Assembly (NCBI GenBank): GCA_030052745.1 | Contig: JANBVO010000024.1 | Span: 434,001-498,000, forward strand | DNA from: Pleurostoma richardsiae | Lineage: Eukaryota > Ascomycota > Sordariomycetes > Calosphaeriales > Pleurostomataceae | Direction of reading: 5' to 3' | Length of the DNA stretch: 64,000 bases | Shown: positions 32,966 to 45,245 of the stretch, piece by piece | Position numbering within the stretch: position 1 is the stretch's first letter | Layout: the number at the start of each line of letters is the position of its first letter | Position numbers and translations under genes: made by a program | The notes under the pieces: model-generated | What the model was told of the DNA's origin: nothing | What the model saw: the letters and a program-made list of their open reading frames with translations, nothing else | The model's database searches: none

Positions 32966-35426
32966 ATGGCTGAAGGCGCTCCCAAGGCCCCTGTGGTGGC
33001 CGAGGCCCATGAGGTCGACACCTTCCGTAAGCTCCACCAGACTGCGCCGGTCTCGCGGCTTGGGCTTCTGCGGAAACTCCAAGCCAGGGATCCGGCAGAC
33101 GAAGGCGAATGTAGACCACGTGCTAACCGAACTCGTGACAGATCCCCCACAGAAGATGTTGGAGAGTATGTTTATCTTCACTCCGATGGGCTGATGCCAA
33201 GGCCCCTCGGCAACTTGCCGTATGTTTGCACGTGTGAAGCTGAGTTGCTGACCGGGTGCGCCTCACAGAGCATCCTAGCAAGCCTCATCTGAGCAGTAAG
33301 TTCTGAACGGCTCCCGCTGATCACCTGGAAACGGTGATGCTAACATCTCTGTAGGCTTGGAGGAGTACCAGCAGCTCTACAAGGAGTCCATCACCGAGCC
33401 CAAGAAGTTCTGGGGTCGGATGGCTCGTGATCTCCTCAGCTGGTCCAAGGACTTCGAGACGGTCCACGCCGGCAGCCTTGCCACGGGCGACAATGCTTGG
33501 TTCCTGGAGGGCGAGCTGAACGCCTCGTACAACTGTGTTGACCGACATGCCTTCAAGGACCCCAACAAGGTCGCCATCATCTACGAGGCCGACGAGCCGA
33601 CGGACGGCCGGAACCTTACCTACGGAGAGCTTCTGCGCGAGGTCTGCAAGACCGCTTATGTTTTGAAGCAGATGGGCGTGCGCAAGGGTGATACCGTCGC
33701 CATCTACCTTCCCATGATTCCCGAGGCCGTGATTGCGTTCCTCGCCTGCACTCGTATTGGTGCTGTCCACTCAGTCGTCTTTGCCGGCTTTTCGGCGGAT
33801 TCTCTTCGGGATCGTGTGCTGGACGCCCAATGCAAGGTCGTCATTACCACCGACGAAGGCAAGCGCGGCGGCAAGCTCATCGGCACCAAGAAGATTGTCG
33901 ACGATGCTCTGAAGCAGTGCCCGGATGTCACACACGTCCTCGTGTACAAGCGCACTGGCGCCGATGTTCCCATGACCAGGGGCCGAGATTGGTGGTGGCA
34001 CGAGGAGGTCGAGAAGTGGCCCTCGTACATTGCGCCCGAGCCCATGAACTCGGAGGACCCGCTCTTCCTCCTGTACACCTCTGGTTCCACCGGTAAGCCC
34101 AAGGGTGTCATGCACACCACGGGTGGCTACCTGGTCGGTGCGGCGGCAACCGGCAAGTATGTCTTTGACATCCACGACGGCGATCGGTACTTCTGCGGTG
34201 GTGACGTCGGCTGGATTACGGGTCACACCTACGTGGTCTACGCTCCTCTGCTGCTTGGTGTCTCGACGGTCGTTTTTGAGGGCACGCCCGCGTACCCCAA
34301 CTTCTCCCGATACTGGGACATCATCGAGAAGCATCAGATCACGCAATTCTATGTTGCACCCACCGCGCTGAGGTTACTCAAGCGTGCCGGAGACGAGTAT
34401 GTCAAGCATGACATGAAGCAGCTGAGAGTCCTCGGCTCTGTCGGCGAGCCGATTGCTGCAGAGGTCTGGAAGTGGTACTTCGAGGTGGTCGGCCAGGAGG
34501 AAGCCCAGATTGTCGATGTATGTCTTGTGCCCAGGAAGGTCACTATCCGCTGCGTTTCCCACTAACATTCTCTATAGACATACTGGCAGACCGAGACTGG
34601 CTCAAACGTCATCACTCCCCTTGCTGGTGTCACGCCGACGAAGCCCGGTTCTGCGTCGCTGCCTTTCTTTGGCATCGAGCTTGCGATCATCGACCCTGTC
34701 TCGGGAGATGAGATCCACGGCAACGATGTGGAGGGCGTGCTTGCGTTCAAGCAGGCATGGCCTAGCATGGCCCGCACTGTCTGGGGAGCTCACAAGCGTT
34801 ACATGGATACATACCTGAACGTGTATAAGGGCTACTACGTAAGTTCCCCGCAGGCGTAAGAGGAGAGATTGTAGGCTGATCAGACCACAACGGCACAGTT
34901 CACCGGTGATGGCGCTGGACGAGACCACGAGGGCTTCTACTGGATCAGGGGTCGCGTCGATGACGTTGTCAACGTCAGTGGTCACCGCCTGTCGACAGCC
35001 GAGATCGAGGCGGCTCTGATCGAGCACCACTCCGTTGCCGAGGCTGCCGTCGTTGGTGTCGCAGATGAGCTCACCGGCCAAGCGGTCAATGCCTTTGTGG
35101 CCATCAAGGACGGCACCGAGGCGAGTGACGCGCTCCGCAAGGAGTTCATCCTGCAGGTGCGGAAGAGCATTGGACCGTTCGCGGCTCCCAAGGCAGTGTA
35201 CATCGTCCCGGATCTGCCCAAGACCCGCAGCGGAAAGATCATGCGCCGTATTCTGCGGAAGATCCTGGCCGGAGAGGAGGACCAGCTCGGTGACACCACA
35301 ACGGTAAGAATCCCCACATGCGACCGGGCCCTGTGGCCATCCTGCTAACTGATGCCCGCACAGCTGTCGGACCCGACCGTCGTTGACAAGATCATCGGCG
35401 TCGTGCATGATGCAAAGAAGAAATGA
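32966..35426 (+). CDS. ACS1: acetyl-CoA synthetase
   Basis: Seven exons: 32966-33026, 33142-33165, 33269-33295, 33355-34517, 34578-34838, 34899-35303, 35364-35426; 667 residues, all phases exact. Exons 2 and 3 (24 and 27 nt) encode the conserved N-terminal link: EVDTF is followed by [18 protein letters not shown] and [11 protein letters not shown]. The adenylation-site motifs are [20 protein letters not shown], then [16 protein letters not shown]. The C-terminal regulatory-lysine motif is [16 protein letters not shown]. The enzyme makes acetyl-CoA from acetate, ATP and CoA in cytosol or nucleus. Fungal orthologues are facA and acu-5. No peroxisomal signal is seen; the protein ends DAKKK. A FacB-type site could not be assigned. 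Confidence 0.97.
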
Positions 35427-37394
35427 GCGATTGAACGTTTACGTGTTTAGCCTTATATACCACGGACCTATGTTGTTCTCTTTGGATCTAGGCCAGGATA
35501 ATTGCACGCAAACTGCTTTACCCCCCTTGCGAAAGGCAGAGAGGGAGTGAGGGACTGCGCAGTCAGTGGATGTCGCGCCCGGTTTGTGGCAGTTCGAGGA
35601 CAATAAGAATAAGAGGAGGATGGCACTTCAGGAACACAATGCGGAGGACGAGGATGTAGATGACCAGAACCTGACGAAATTCCAGGCAGATGAAGCACTA
35701 AAACCGACTCCATGATATTTGTGCTCTATCTCACTCCCGTGATAACTCCAGCCAGTGTTCGTCTTCCTGAGTCTCTATCTAGATCGCAAGAAATCGGATA
35801 ACAACCTCGGTCCTTCTCTGTTTCCTGTGGCTTGAAGAATGCCTTGAACTACAGGCGTCGTAAGCTATTTCTCGGCATACGAGAGGGATTGGCCATCGTA
35901 CTTGGTGGCTGTCTTGGCAAGCTGGTCCTCTTTGATGGAATTTGAAATCGAGAGCCCCTTGTGACTGCGCACCTGTCTCGGCACACGCATGGTCCATAGT
36001 CCGTCGAGTCTAGGACACCTCCCATTGCGGAATAAGTGGAATAGGTGTACGGATCCGTACGAGGCACAGCACTCGAGAGAGCATTCGGACCTTCCTGGGA
36101 CGGACCCCGAACACGGACATCACTATCTCCATGCACACTTGGTGAGCTGACAGCCAAGACCTGCTAACAAAATCTCACGTCGTCCTAAACAGGCGCACAG
36201 TGCGGGAAAGCCACCTCCGCTCTGAGCGGAGCGCCCTGTTGCCGAAAATAGGTTTCGGGGATTTTGCAGGGCTGTTGGCTGTTCTGCCGGCAGGGCTGCA
36301 AGGAATCCCGCCCGAGGGAACCAACAATAAAGAATCTACGGAATCGTCATGCGGCATCAGCGGCTGGAAACACGATTAGACTGCCTCTTCCTGCAAGCAG
36401 GCGGCAGAGAAACTGTCTTTCTGTCGTAGTCCGAACAGCTTCACCACAGCTTCGCCTCGCCGAAGTTCAGAGGAGCAAAGGTAAATACACAAATCTGAAG
36501 TGTAACCCCAAGCCTTCCAAGGAGGTCCTGAAACTCGAGAGGGCTCAAGTCGGGACGAAACAGGACATCCGATCGGCCGCCGAAGCACAGGCCCCGCGAG
36601 TTCAGACGCAGCCTTCTGGGGAGAGACACATCTACACTTGAGCTACGGAGTGTTTGCAGCAGAGGCGGCATTGTAAGCGGCCGCTTGTTCGTCCCTGCGG
36701 AGCCTCGTGTCTCGCTCTATACGAGGGCGCTGCAGCGGGTTCCCACATCTGACCGAGGACAGGTACAGTGAGAAGCCGTACTGGAGATGCCCGCGCTTAT
36801 GTCGACAATTGGCAGCGTTAGAAGACCAATCTTTGAAGTAGCAGTTTGTGAAGGCCAAGGCAGGCTGTTCACACAGCCAAGCTCTCCCATAAAGTGAAGG
36901 GTGAAGAAGGACAAGGTAAAAAGCATTCGAAACACACAGGGCCGTGAGGGAAGTCCAGTGCGATGCTACTCTAAGGGACACAGTGCCGGATCTGCAAATG
37001 ATTTCTGAACTCTGGCACTGTGCTGCTGTTAGCAGGTAGTTCGGAGGGACCGGCCGCACTTCTGCATCGCCTCGAAAGAGGCAGGCCGGGCAGACAAGCA
37101 GGACATGACATGCAGCCCCTCCCCGCTGTCCGTCGCCTTTTCTCCGATCTGGGAGATCAAATAATCATCGTGCATCCATTATACCTCCTCAATACGCTGC
37201 AATTCTTCTGCCAGCCTTGAGCGACATTGCGCCCTACTTTTGCGCCTCGCGTTGTTTACTTACTAGTCTAGTCCTCCATCGGATGCCGCTCACCATATCC
37301 CTCCCCTCGATGGTTGCGACGAATTGCTGCTAGTTTTCAGTATCACGACCTTCCCCTTCCCTGCTGTGGTGTGGGAGGACACAGGCCTCACGTT
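35427..37394. other. intergenic region between ACS1 and the ADAM protease
   Basis: 2 kb with no complete gene. A short minus-strand frame at 35865-35990 looks coding and is listed separately. The rest shows only chance frames. The last ~150 bp are the protease 5' region. Confidence 0.45.
35865..35990 (-). pseudogene. possible C-terminal exon or remnant of an unrecognised gene
   Basis: The frame ends ..SISNSIKEDQLAKTATKYD then GQSLSYAEK and stop, and has strongly protein-like composition. Just upstream, a different minus-strand frame (to about 36090) also looks coding: ALSSAVPRTDPYTYSTYSAM. The two frames overlap with a one-base offset, so they cannot be joined by a normal intron. This suggests a frameshifted remnant, a sequencing error, or chance. 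I do not recognise the family. Confidence 0.25.
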
Positions 37395-40069
37395 ATGTTC
37401 TTCTTGAGGCCTGTCGCCGGCATTCTTGCTACCGCCGGCTTGCTACTGCATTCTGCTACAGGTTCGTTCTGTCTCCTTGTTCCCTGCCCTGCGCTGTTGT
37501 GTGTTGGTGGGAGTGTGTCGCACCGTGACATGGAGAGCCAGAATTGTTCTATGCTCTCTTCTGCGCTGGGCATGCGTGGGCAGGCTTCTCCGAAACATGA
37601 GGATATGGACGGGCACGCTGCTCTAGAACAGCTACCTGCAATAATGGATCCTTTCTGCGTCGGCGCTCTGTGGGATCCGAGACAGACACTGATGAGTCTG
37701 GAACAGCCGATTCGACTGAACGGAATCCTCTGCGCCATGTCAGCCGCCTCAGCGAACCCGTCCTCAACACACACAACCCTTCCCACCGCGTACACGCATA
37801 CTCATCCTTCGATGTCACATTCTCTATACCGGACCGGCAGCAAAAGTTTAGACTGTCCCTCGAGCCGAACCATGACATCCTCGCCGAAGATGCGACAATA
37901 CACTATCTGGCACCAGATGGCTCTATCCGCGCCGTAGAACCAGTGGAGAGATCAGACCATCGGGTGTTTAAGGGAGAGGCCTTCATCCTAAGGGAAGGGC
38001 GGACAGGTTGGACGCATGGAGGCTGGGCCAGAGTGGCAGTACATAGAGATGGGAATCAGCCGGTGTTCGAAGGGGCATTCCGCATAGATGGCGATCATCA
38101 TCACATACAGACCAGCACGAATTACAGGCAGACGCGCCATCGCGACGATCCCGAGATCGATGAGGAAGAGGACGAGTATATGGTTGTGTGGCGGGACTCG
38201 GACATAATTGGAAACATGGTATACGATCACGACGAGCTGAAGCGGGACCTGGCGAGCCGAGCATCGTGCACCTCCGACGAACTATCGTTCAATATCGACG
38301 AGAGCCACCCGGTATATCGCAGCCTTGATGTTAGAAGCGACACTGGCGGGTTCTGGTCATCGATGGCTTCGAACACACTGTTTGGCCGGCAGATCGATGG
38401 GACGACGAGCGGCAATGGCGCGGGTGTCAATTTAAGCTCAACTATCGGCCAGACCCAGGGGTGCCCCACGGCACGGAAGGTTGCGCTCGTCGGCATCGCC
38501 ACCGACTGCACGTATACGGGCAAGTTCAACTCGTCTTCCGCGGTGAGCCAGAACATCATTCAGCAGATCAACTCGGCATCGCAGGTGTACGAGAGTACCT
38601 TTAATATCTCGCTGGGTATCCAGAACCTGACCATCAGCGATGCTGCCTGCCCGGCCACGGCGCCCTCCTCGGCACCTTGGAACATTGCCTGCAGTAACAG
38701 CGTTACGATCACGGATCGTCTGAACCTGTTCTCTGCCTGGCGCGGACAGCACAACGATACCAATGCTTACTGGACGCTTCTGAGCACATGCAACACGGAC
38801 TCTGCTGTCGGGCTGGCGTGGCTAGGCCAGGTCTGTGTGTCTGGCTCTTCGACGTCATCCTCGAACGGACAGAACGAGACGGTTGCGGCGGCGAACGTTG
38901 TTGTCAGGACATCAACGGAGTGGCAGGTCATCGCCCACGAGACCGGTCACACATTCGGCGCCGTTCACGACTGCGTTGCTTCCACTTGCTCGGACGGGAC
39001 GGCAACAAAGCAGCAATGCTGTCCACTTAGCTCTACTAGCTGTGATGCTAGCGGTCAGTTCATCATGAACCCGTCCACGGGAGATGGAATCACGCAGTTC
39101 TCGCCTTGCAGTGTGGGCAATATCTGCTCCGCCATTGGCCGGCAGAGCGTCAAGATCGGCTGCCTCACCAACAACCGAGATGTCAACACCATCACCGGCA
39201 GCCAGTGTGGTAATGGAATCGTGGAGTCAGGAGAAGACTGCGACTGTGGCGGGACCGAGGGCTGCGGAACCAACTCGTGCTGCGACCCAGACACCTGCAA
39301 GTTCACGACCAACTCCGTCTGCGACCCGTCGAACGAAGAGTGCTGCACCTCGCAGTGCCAGTTCGCGTCCAACGGCACCGTCTGCCGCAGCAGCACGGGC
39401 GTCTGCGACCCCGCCGAGACCTGCACGGGCTCCTCGTCCGCCTGCCCCGCGGACGTCAACGCGCCGGACGGCACCTCGTGCGGCTCCGGGTCGCTGCAGT
39501 GCGCGTCGGGCCAGTGCACGTCGCGCGACCTGCAGTGCAAGACGCTCATGGGGTCGCTGACGACGGGCAACGACACGTACGCGTGCAGCTCGCAGGGGTG
39601 CCAGCTGAGCTGCGCGTCGCCCGAGTTCGGCGCCAACGTGTGCTACACCATGATGCAGAACTTCCTGGACGGCACGCCGTGCCAGGGGGGCGGCCGGTGC
39701 AACAACGGCAACTGCGACGGCTCGTCGCTCGGCAAGGAGATCGGCAGCTGGATCCAGGAGAACAAGAAGATCGTCATCCCCGTCGCCACGGTCGTCGGGT
39801 GCCTCATCCTGCTGGCGGTCGTCAGCTGCTGCTGGACCGCGTACCGCCGGCGGGGCAGGAGGGCAAGGAAGGTGAACAAGACGGCGCCGGTCGGCCCGCC
39901 GCCGCCGTACCAGCCTGGTGGGTGGTACGCCGGGCCCGTAGGCTGGGGCGGCGGCCCGCAGCAGCAGCAGCAGCAGATGATGTCGCCGCCGCCTCCGGTT
40001 GCCCAGAGGAGCAGGCAGGGGGATGGGATGTGGCCGCCGGCCAGGAGCATGAGCGCGCGATATGCATAG
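37395..40069 (+). CDS. fungal ADAM-type membrane metalloprotease (ADM family)
   Basis: Exons 37395-37461 and 37707-40069; 809 residues. Exon 1 encodes a signal peptide (MFFLRPVAGILATAGLLLHS). The 245-bp intron is long for this window, but its phase closes into ADSTERNPLRHVSRL. The pro-domain has SLEPNHDILAEDA. The reprolysin domain has zinc site HETGHTFGAVHD with first His at residue 433. A Cys-rich disintegrin domain follows (CGNGIVESGEDCDCGGTEGC..). Then come a Cys-rich region, one TM helix (IVIPVATVVGCLILLAVVSC) and a short cytosolic tail with RRRGRRARK, poly-Q and Pro-rich segments. The order is that of fungal ADM-A/ADM-B proteins. It likely sheds surface proteins; its substrates are unknown. 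Confidence 0.95.
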
Positions 40070-40679
40070 GGTTCGGTTCGGTTCGGTCCGGAAAGCATTT
40101 GGGGCATCGTTTCTTTTGATTTGGCATGTTTGGCGTTCTGGATGGTCACTGGGGCTATGGGCCATGATGGATAGATCACGGACGGTCTGGGCAGGGAGCA
40201 TTGACTGGGTTGCATTGGCTGCTGCCATAGGTTACTACTCTCTTAATGCTACCAGATGAAGCATAGAACGGTTGAACCTGCTACCACTGACCCTGGTTTG
40301 ATATAATGGCACGCATGCACACTTGTGATTCCCTGGAGCGTGTTGCTCTGATGTTGTCCCCCCTGACGTCCCCTGACATCCCCTGCCTTCCGTTGATGGC
40401 CCCCTCGTGCCGAACTCTCAGCCGTTAGAAGTATTCCGGATGCCTCGCGCTCTATCCATGTCGTTTGTCATTATCGTCGTAAATCTTTTTCTCAAAATAG
40501 CCGTCAAATAACAACTCCATTTGTAATCAAGGACCGTGTAAATCGCAGCAAAGCACAGAACGCACGCCAAACCCCCCTCGACAGATGCAACAGCGCCCTT
40601 TTTTTTTCCCCGGACCGCCAAATCGACTCCTGACCTCGAGAGGCCGAGGAAGAGAGAGGTCGGGGGATCCGTCGTGGTC
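40070..40679. other. convergent intergenic region with short tandem repeats
   Basis: 610 bp between convergent genes. It contains (GTTCG)x3 at 40071-40085, immediately after the protease stop, and a 10-nt tandem repeat at 40361-40390. No gene. Confidence 0.6.
40361..40390. repeat. CCCTGAC[G/A]TC tandem repeat
   Basis: Two 10-nt copies differ at one base (CCCTGACGTC, CCCTGACATC), with a diverged third (CCCTGCCTTC). Downstream of the ADAM gene. Confidence 0.7.
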
Positions 40680-41432
40680 CTACCGTCTCGTCACAGCGGC
40701 ACCAGCACGGTCACCTCCTCTCCGCCTGTTGGCGTCCGGCCGGCCCTGCTGCTGCTGCTGCTGGTGTTGCTGCCGGCGGCGCTGGCCGACGGCCATGTCG
40801 TCGTCATCCTCGTCGTCGTAGCCGCACATGATCCTCATGAAGCGCAGCCTGGTTGCTGGTATGCTCTGCCACGGGGTGTTAGCGGAATATCGAAGGATAT
40901 AGAGAGAACAAAAGAAGGTGAGCTTACATCACCGCTGCTCTGGGCGAACATCATGAGCAACTCCGGACTGTCCAGCACCGTGGCCGCGAAGTCCCTACGT
41001 TCTGTGCGGGCGAATGGCTCCTTGTTCAACCTACCGAAACGGAGATGTCAGCCACTCAACGTCCCAGACTTCATGCCCATGTTTCTTCTTTTTCCTCTTT
41101 TTGCTATCGAGGAAAGGAAAGAGGAGGCGGAGGAAGGGGAGAATCAGGAGAATTGAGAAGGGGGGGTGGAACTCAGGTCAACGGTGAGGGGAGACTCACC
41201 GGCCGCCACCGAGGCGCATCTTCGTCCCCCGCTCATGTGCGGAGTCGTCGTCAGAGCCGTCGCTGAGCTGGTAGGGGTCCTTGCCCCGGGCCTGGCGGTC
41301 GCGCATCTCCGGCGTGAAGGCCTCAGCGGTCGAGGAGGACGCCGAGGTGGCCGCCGCCCACGGCTTGAAGGCGCCGGAGGGCGTGCGGGTTGCGAAGGGC
41401 GGGGAGGAGGTGGAGGGGTGATGGGACGCCAT
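40680..41432 (-). CDS. small conserved-looking hypothetical protein
   Basis: Exons 41200-41432, 40928-41030, 40680-40865 give 173 residues with exact phases and good splice sites. The protein begins MASHHPSTSSPPFATRTPSG and has an acidic block (YQLSDGSDDDSAHERG). The best-ordered segment lies across the second and third exons: LNKEPFARTERRDFAATVLD, SPELLMMFAQSSGD and SIPATRLRFMRIMCGYDDED. A poly-Gln run (six Q, CAG/CTG repeat) and basic tail follow. No signal peptide or TM helix. I do not recognise the family. The dense helical core and three consistent introns make a real gene likely. Confidence 0.65.
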
Positions 41433-42315
41433 GCTTGCTTTTCTCTCTGTGTGTGTCTCACAAGTGTAGAGTGTGAGAGAGCGAATGCCTGGCTAAGGTC
41501 TAGAAGCGGGTTTGACGGGTTGAGTTTGCGGTTGGCCGTCTCTGTCGGAAAGGATAACAGCAACCTTGAGGGCGTAAGATCTCAACTGACGGTCGCTTGA
41601 TAATGCTTCACTTTTGCCGTTTCTGGATCCAAGGTGAAAGAAAGGTGAGGAAAGCGGCGGATGCAGATGCGGATGTGGGTGTGAATGAAGTAACTCTGGT
41701 CCCACGCCGGCAAGCGTTGTCATCATGTGACGGCTCTGGGTTGTAGAACTTCGTCCGACATTAGTCTCTCTCTCTCTTACAATCTCGCAAATGCGTGCTT
41801 CCGTCTTTTGCTTCCCACCTCTTTACACAGTATGCGGAGAAACGCCGTCCTCGCGGTGGCGTTCCACCTCTCTGCCCCGGCTGCTGGACTCGAGTTGACG
41901 ACAATGGCTTTGTCGTCCCGCCTTCTCGCCCTTGTCCCCGCGAAACTCGGTTCCCCCAACAATTGCCATTCATGCATGCAAGCGAGCCACATGGGATGCA
42001 ACGTCTGTGCGAGACATGCATCTTCCAGGCCGCCAGATAATACCACCTACTGGACTCTTGCGTCATGATGTTCTCGCAAGATCTACATTCTACATTGTCA
42101 GGCAGCACGGACCGGGCGCGATATTTACCAACATCTCTGCCATTGAAGCGCGAAAGGGAGCATCGCTATGTAGCACCCAGCGATGCCCCCTATCTACCCT
42201 TCCCACTTCTTTCTCCTCTGTTGCTACCCCCGGCCCCTCGTAGTCCACCCCTTCGCTTTCTGAGACTACTCAGTCCGCCTACACCACCATCACAGCCCAG
42301 CAGGACAGCTAACGC
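41433..42315. other. intergenic region upstream of the hypothetical protein
   Basis: 883 bp: promoter of the hypothetical gene and 3' flank of the sugar transporter. No gene supported. Confidence 0.5.
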
Positions 42316-44314
42316 TTAGGCGTGCTCGGCGTTCTCGGCGACGGCCCCCTTCTCCTGCAGCTCGCCCGCCCTCCTCTCCAGGTCCGCCGCCATGTCCATG
42401 GTGTACGCCGACCGGTCAGTGCCCGGCACGATCCAGGGCGCGTTGGTGAAGAGGTAGTTCATCTCCTCGAGCGGCAGCTTCTTGGTCTCGGGCAGCAGCA
42501 GGTAGAAGAAGACGGCGTTGGTGAAGTTGCAGATCACGAACAGGAGGTAGTACCGCCAGTGCGTGTTGTTGATGGCGATGTCCGTCACCTGCCCGATCAT
42601 GGTGTTGAAGGCGAAGGACGTCATCGTCGCGATGGACACGCCCTTGCTGCGCGTGTGCGTGTCGAAGATCTCCGCCGGGATGATCCACGACAGCGGGCCG
42701 CACGTCGCCGAGAAGGAGATGTTGTACAGCCATGTCCTGAGCTCAGTTAGCATACCCGCTCAAAGTCCACATCACAGGTTCCGACGTGGGTCTTGAGACT
42801 TACACAACGATGAAGCCCCAGCCAGCGCCGCCGCTCTTGTTTGTCTCTGGCGGGAATTGCGCTGTGAAGGTTTGAAGTCAGCCGCCGCCGAAGCCCGATT
42901 CTCCGAGGTCGTAGTCCGACTCACCGATGAGGATCGTGGCAATCATGAACATCAGGCAGTTAATGAGATTTCCGCAGATCAGCGGCCATCTTCGTCCGAG
43001 CCTGTCAATGAACAGGATGCAAGATGCCTGTGCGATCAAGGCCAAGATGTTGTTGATGGCTTGATACTTGAGTGCATCCTGGCCTTCGATGCCGACCTGA
43101 CTGTAAATATCGATCGAGAAGTACTGAATCGCGGAGACTCCGGTCATCTGAACCGAAGCTTGAAGAGCGCAAGCAAGGAACAGCCGGCGGAAGGAGGAGC
43201 TGTGCAAATGATAAGTTAGACTTTGAAGTGACATATGGCCGAGGCAGTCGAGCCAGATTCGAAGACAAGAACTTACCGATTCCTGAAGAGTTCAGCATAG
43301 GTCTTGGCGGCGTGCTCGTGTTCGAATGTTATAGATTCCTGGAAGATTCTTAGCACCCAAAGCTGAGCGAAGAAGGGACACGGATAGAGAGGTTGTCACG
43401 AACCTGGATCTGAGCAAATTCGGCCCGAACCCACGCATCCTGCCTATCACCATTGGCATGCAGCTTCGCGAGCGTATCCAAGCCCTCCTCCTCTTTGCCA
43501 TTGTCAAGAAGCCATCGTGGACTTTCCGGGAACAGGAGGATCAGGAGAGCGAGTATGAGGGCCGGCACGAGCTGGATACCGAGGGGAATCCTCCACTCTT
43601 TGGAGCCACCGATGGAAAATGTCCCGTAGGAGATCCATCCGGCAACGAAGGAGCCGATGCCCAGCATGAATTGCTGGAGGGCAGTGACTCTGCCTCGGAT
43701 CGAGGGATGTGCTATTTCGCCTTGATAGACGGCTGTGGGAACGGAGAATGTCAGCTCGAGTGTGCAAGTGACGCCATTGGGCCGGCTGACGACGTCAGAG
43801 TCCGGGTGGCTATCAACTCACTGTGTCTTGGTGTTAGTACGGTTACGAGACGCTTCTCAGGGGGGGTATGGACTCACCGGATGATCATGACCAGGAAGCC
43901 AACGCCGAGTCCGGCAATTGCTCTTCCGGCATACAGATAATGGATCGTCCGCGCGGCAGTCTGAAGAGAACCTCCGAGGAGGAAGATGATGGCACCCAGG
44001 AAGATGGTCCACCTTCTTCCTAGCATGTCGCCCACCGGGCCAGCGAAGAAGGCGCCAAAGAAGGCACCGCCCGTGAAGAGACTCACGACGACACCACTGC
44101 AACACCGTGAGTGAGGTGGCTCTAGTCATGGGGCACAAGTCGTCATCCCTATACATGAGACTTACTTTTCGGTTGAACTTGGATTAAACTTCGAGAGATA
44201 GTCGTCACAGCCCACGACCTCGGCGATGACACCGAGATCATAGCCATAGAGGACGGAACCTACAGAGGCGAAAACGCCCACCAGGAACTGGTAGGTTCGT
44301 GGGGACAGGACCAT
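42316..44314 (-). CDS. MFS sugar transporter, with one out-of-phase exon junction
   Basis: Seven exons: 44166-44314, 43878-44096, 43404-43732, 43277-43338, 42925-43199, 42804-42861, 42316-42736; about 503 residues. It begins MVLSPRTYQFLVGVFASVGS then VLYGYDLGVIAEVVG. Sugar-porter signatures are DMLGRRWTIF, GEIAHPSIRGRVTALQQFML, FPESPRWLLDNG, DRLGRRWPLI and LLPETKKLPLEEM. Twelve helices are expected at the plasma membrane. Every splice phase closes except exon 2 to exon 3: exon 2 ends ATC ATC CG before GTGAGT, and exon 3 needs a single carried base. One base fewer would give the family-typical IIPVYQGE. It is divergent from the GH51 gene, so a pentose or arabino-oligosaccharide breakdown product is a plausible substrate, by inference. 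Confidence 0.85.
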
Positions 44315-45245
44315 GATGACCACACGTCAGGGGGTTACCAAATATAGGGGAGTAGAGTTGGAGAGATCTCCGTCTTGCAGAGCCAGGCCCAGTCTGCCAG
44401 ATGCAAGAAGGGGGTTTCCCCCTTACTATTATACTCGTCACATCACCATCACGGGCAGGGCGAGACAGAGCAGGGACACCTCGTGTCATTGGTGTACATA
44501 CCTCACATCGGTTGCACATATTCCCCCATCCCCGCAAGCGGGTGTGTGGGGAACGTCAGGGGGAGATAGACTGGGGTCGGAGTTCTCTGTGGTGAGAAGT
44601 GCTCGCTGCAACGTAAGTTAACCATGTCACCTCGGTGCATCATTGCCAGCGGTGATAAGCGCCGGATAAATGTTGCCGTGGCTGCCTCGCTTGCAACGCC
44701 CGTAACATTAAAGGCTGATATCTATCACGACATGGGCCATTGGCAGACCGTCCGGCCAGAGTTTCCCGTAACGTGTTTCGCGCTCGGCGATACCCTTGGT
44801 TTCCGACACAGCGCGTCATCGGACGGTGGGGTCAGGCCGGGGTTGGCCGGATCCGATCCCCGTGATGCGTTTGGCGCCGTCCAAGCCGTCGCTAGCTGCC
44901 GGCAGCTTTGGTGATCCTGTATGCGCGCCAATCACGCCCCGGAGCGGCGGTCCCGCGGCGCGCGAAGCCTAGAACTCCCGCCTGAGCTCGTCTCTAAGAG
45001 CGCCTATGATCGACTGTCGATATGTGGGCGATATCTTCTTGGTGCCGATTGCTCTCGAGTTGAAAAGCTCCTGATGAGGCTGCTGTGAAGGAACTGTTGG
45101 CTGGCCTCCCGGCTCCCTGTGTAGTAACCCAAGGAGAAACGGAAACCCCCGCGGGAACTACCAAGCTTTAAGCAGGAACCTGTCCCTCGTTTGATACCTT
45201 CATCCAGAGGAGAGGACCGGCCTATAGACAACAACAACACTCAAT
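44315..45245. promoter_or_regulatory. divergent promoter, sugar transporter / GH51
   Basis: 931 bp between the two start codons, without a gene. It contains a CCAAT box at 44928-44932. Matches to the CreA/Cre1 carbon-repression site SYGGRG lie at 44530-44535 and 44546-44551 (inverted pair, 10 bp apart), 44826-44831, 44937-44942 and 45147-45152. Roughly four are expected by chance in this length, so only the close pair is notable. Confidence 0.5.

Noticed and set aside
39227-40228. Long minus-strand frame opposite the ADAM protease
   Set aside because: Antisense shadow of the Cys-rich GC-rich exon; Arg/Ala-rich with no family match.
44315-45245. Enrichment of CreA sites in the transporter/GH51 promoter
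   Set aside because: Five SYGGRG matches against about four expected by chance is not enrichment; only the closely spaced inverted pair is retained as a note.
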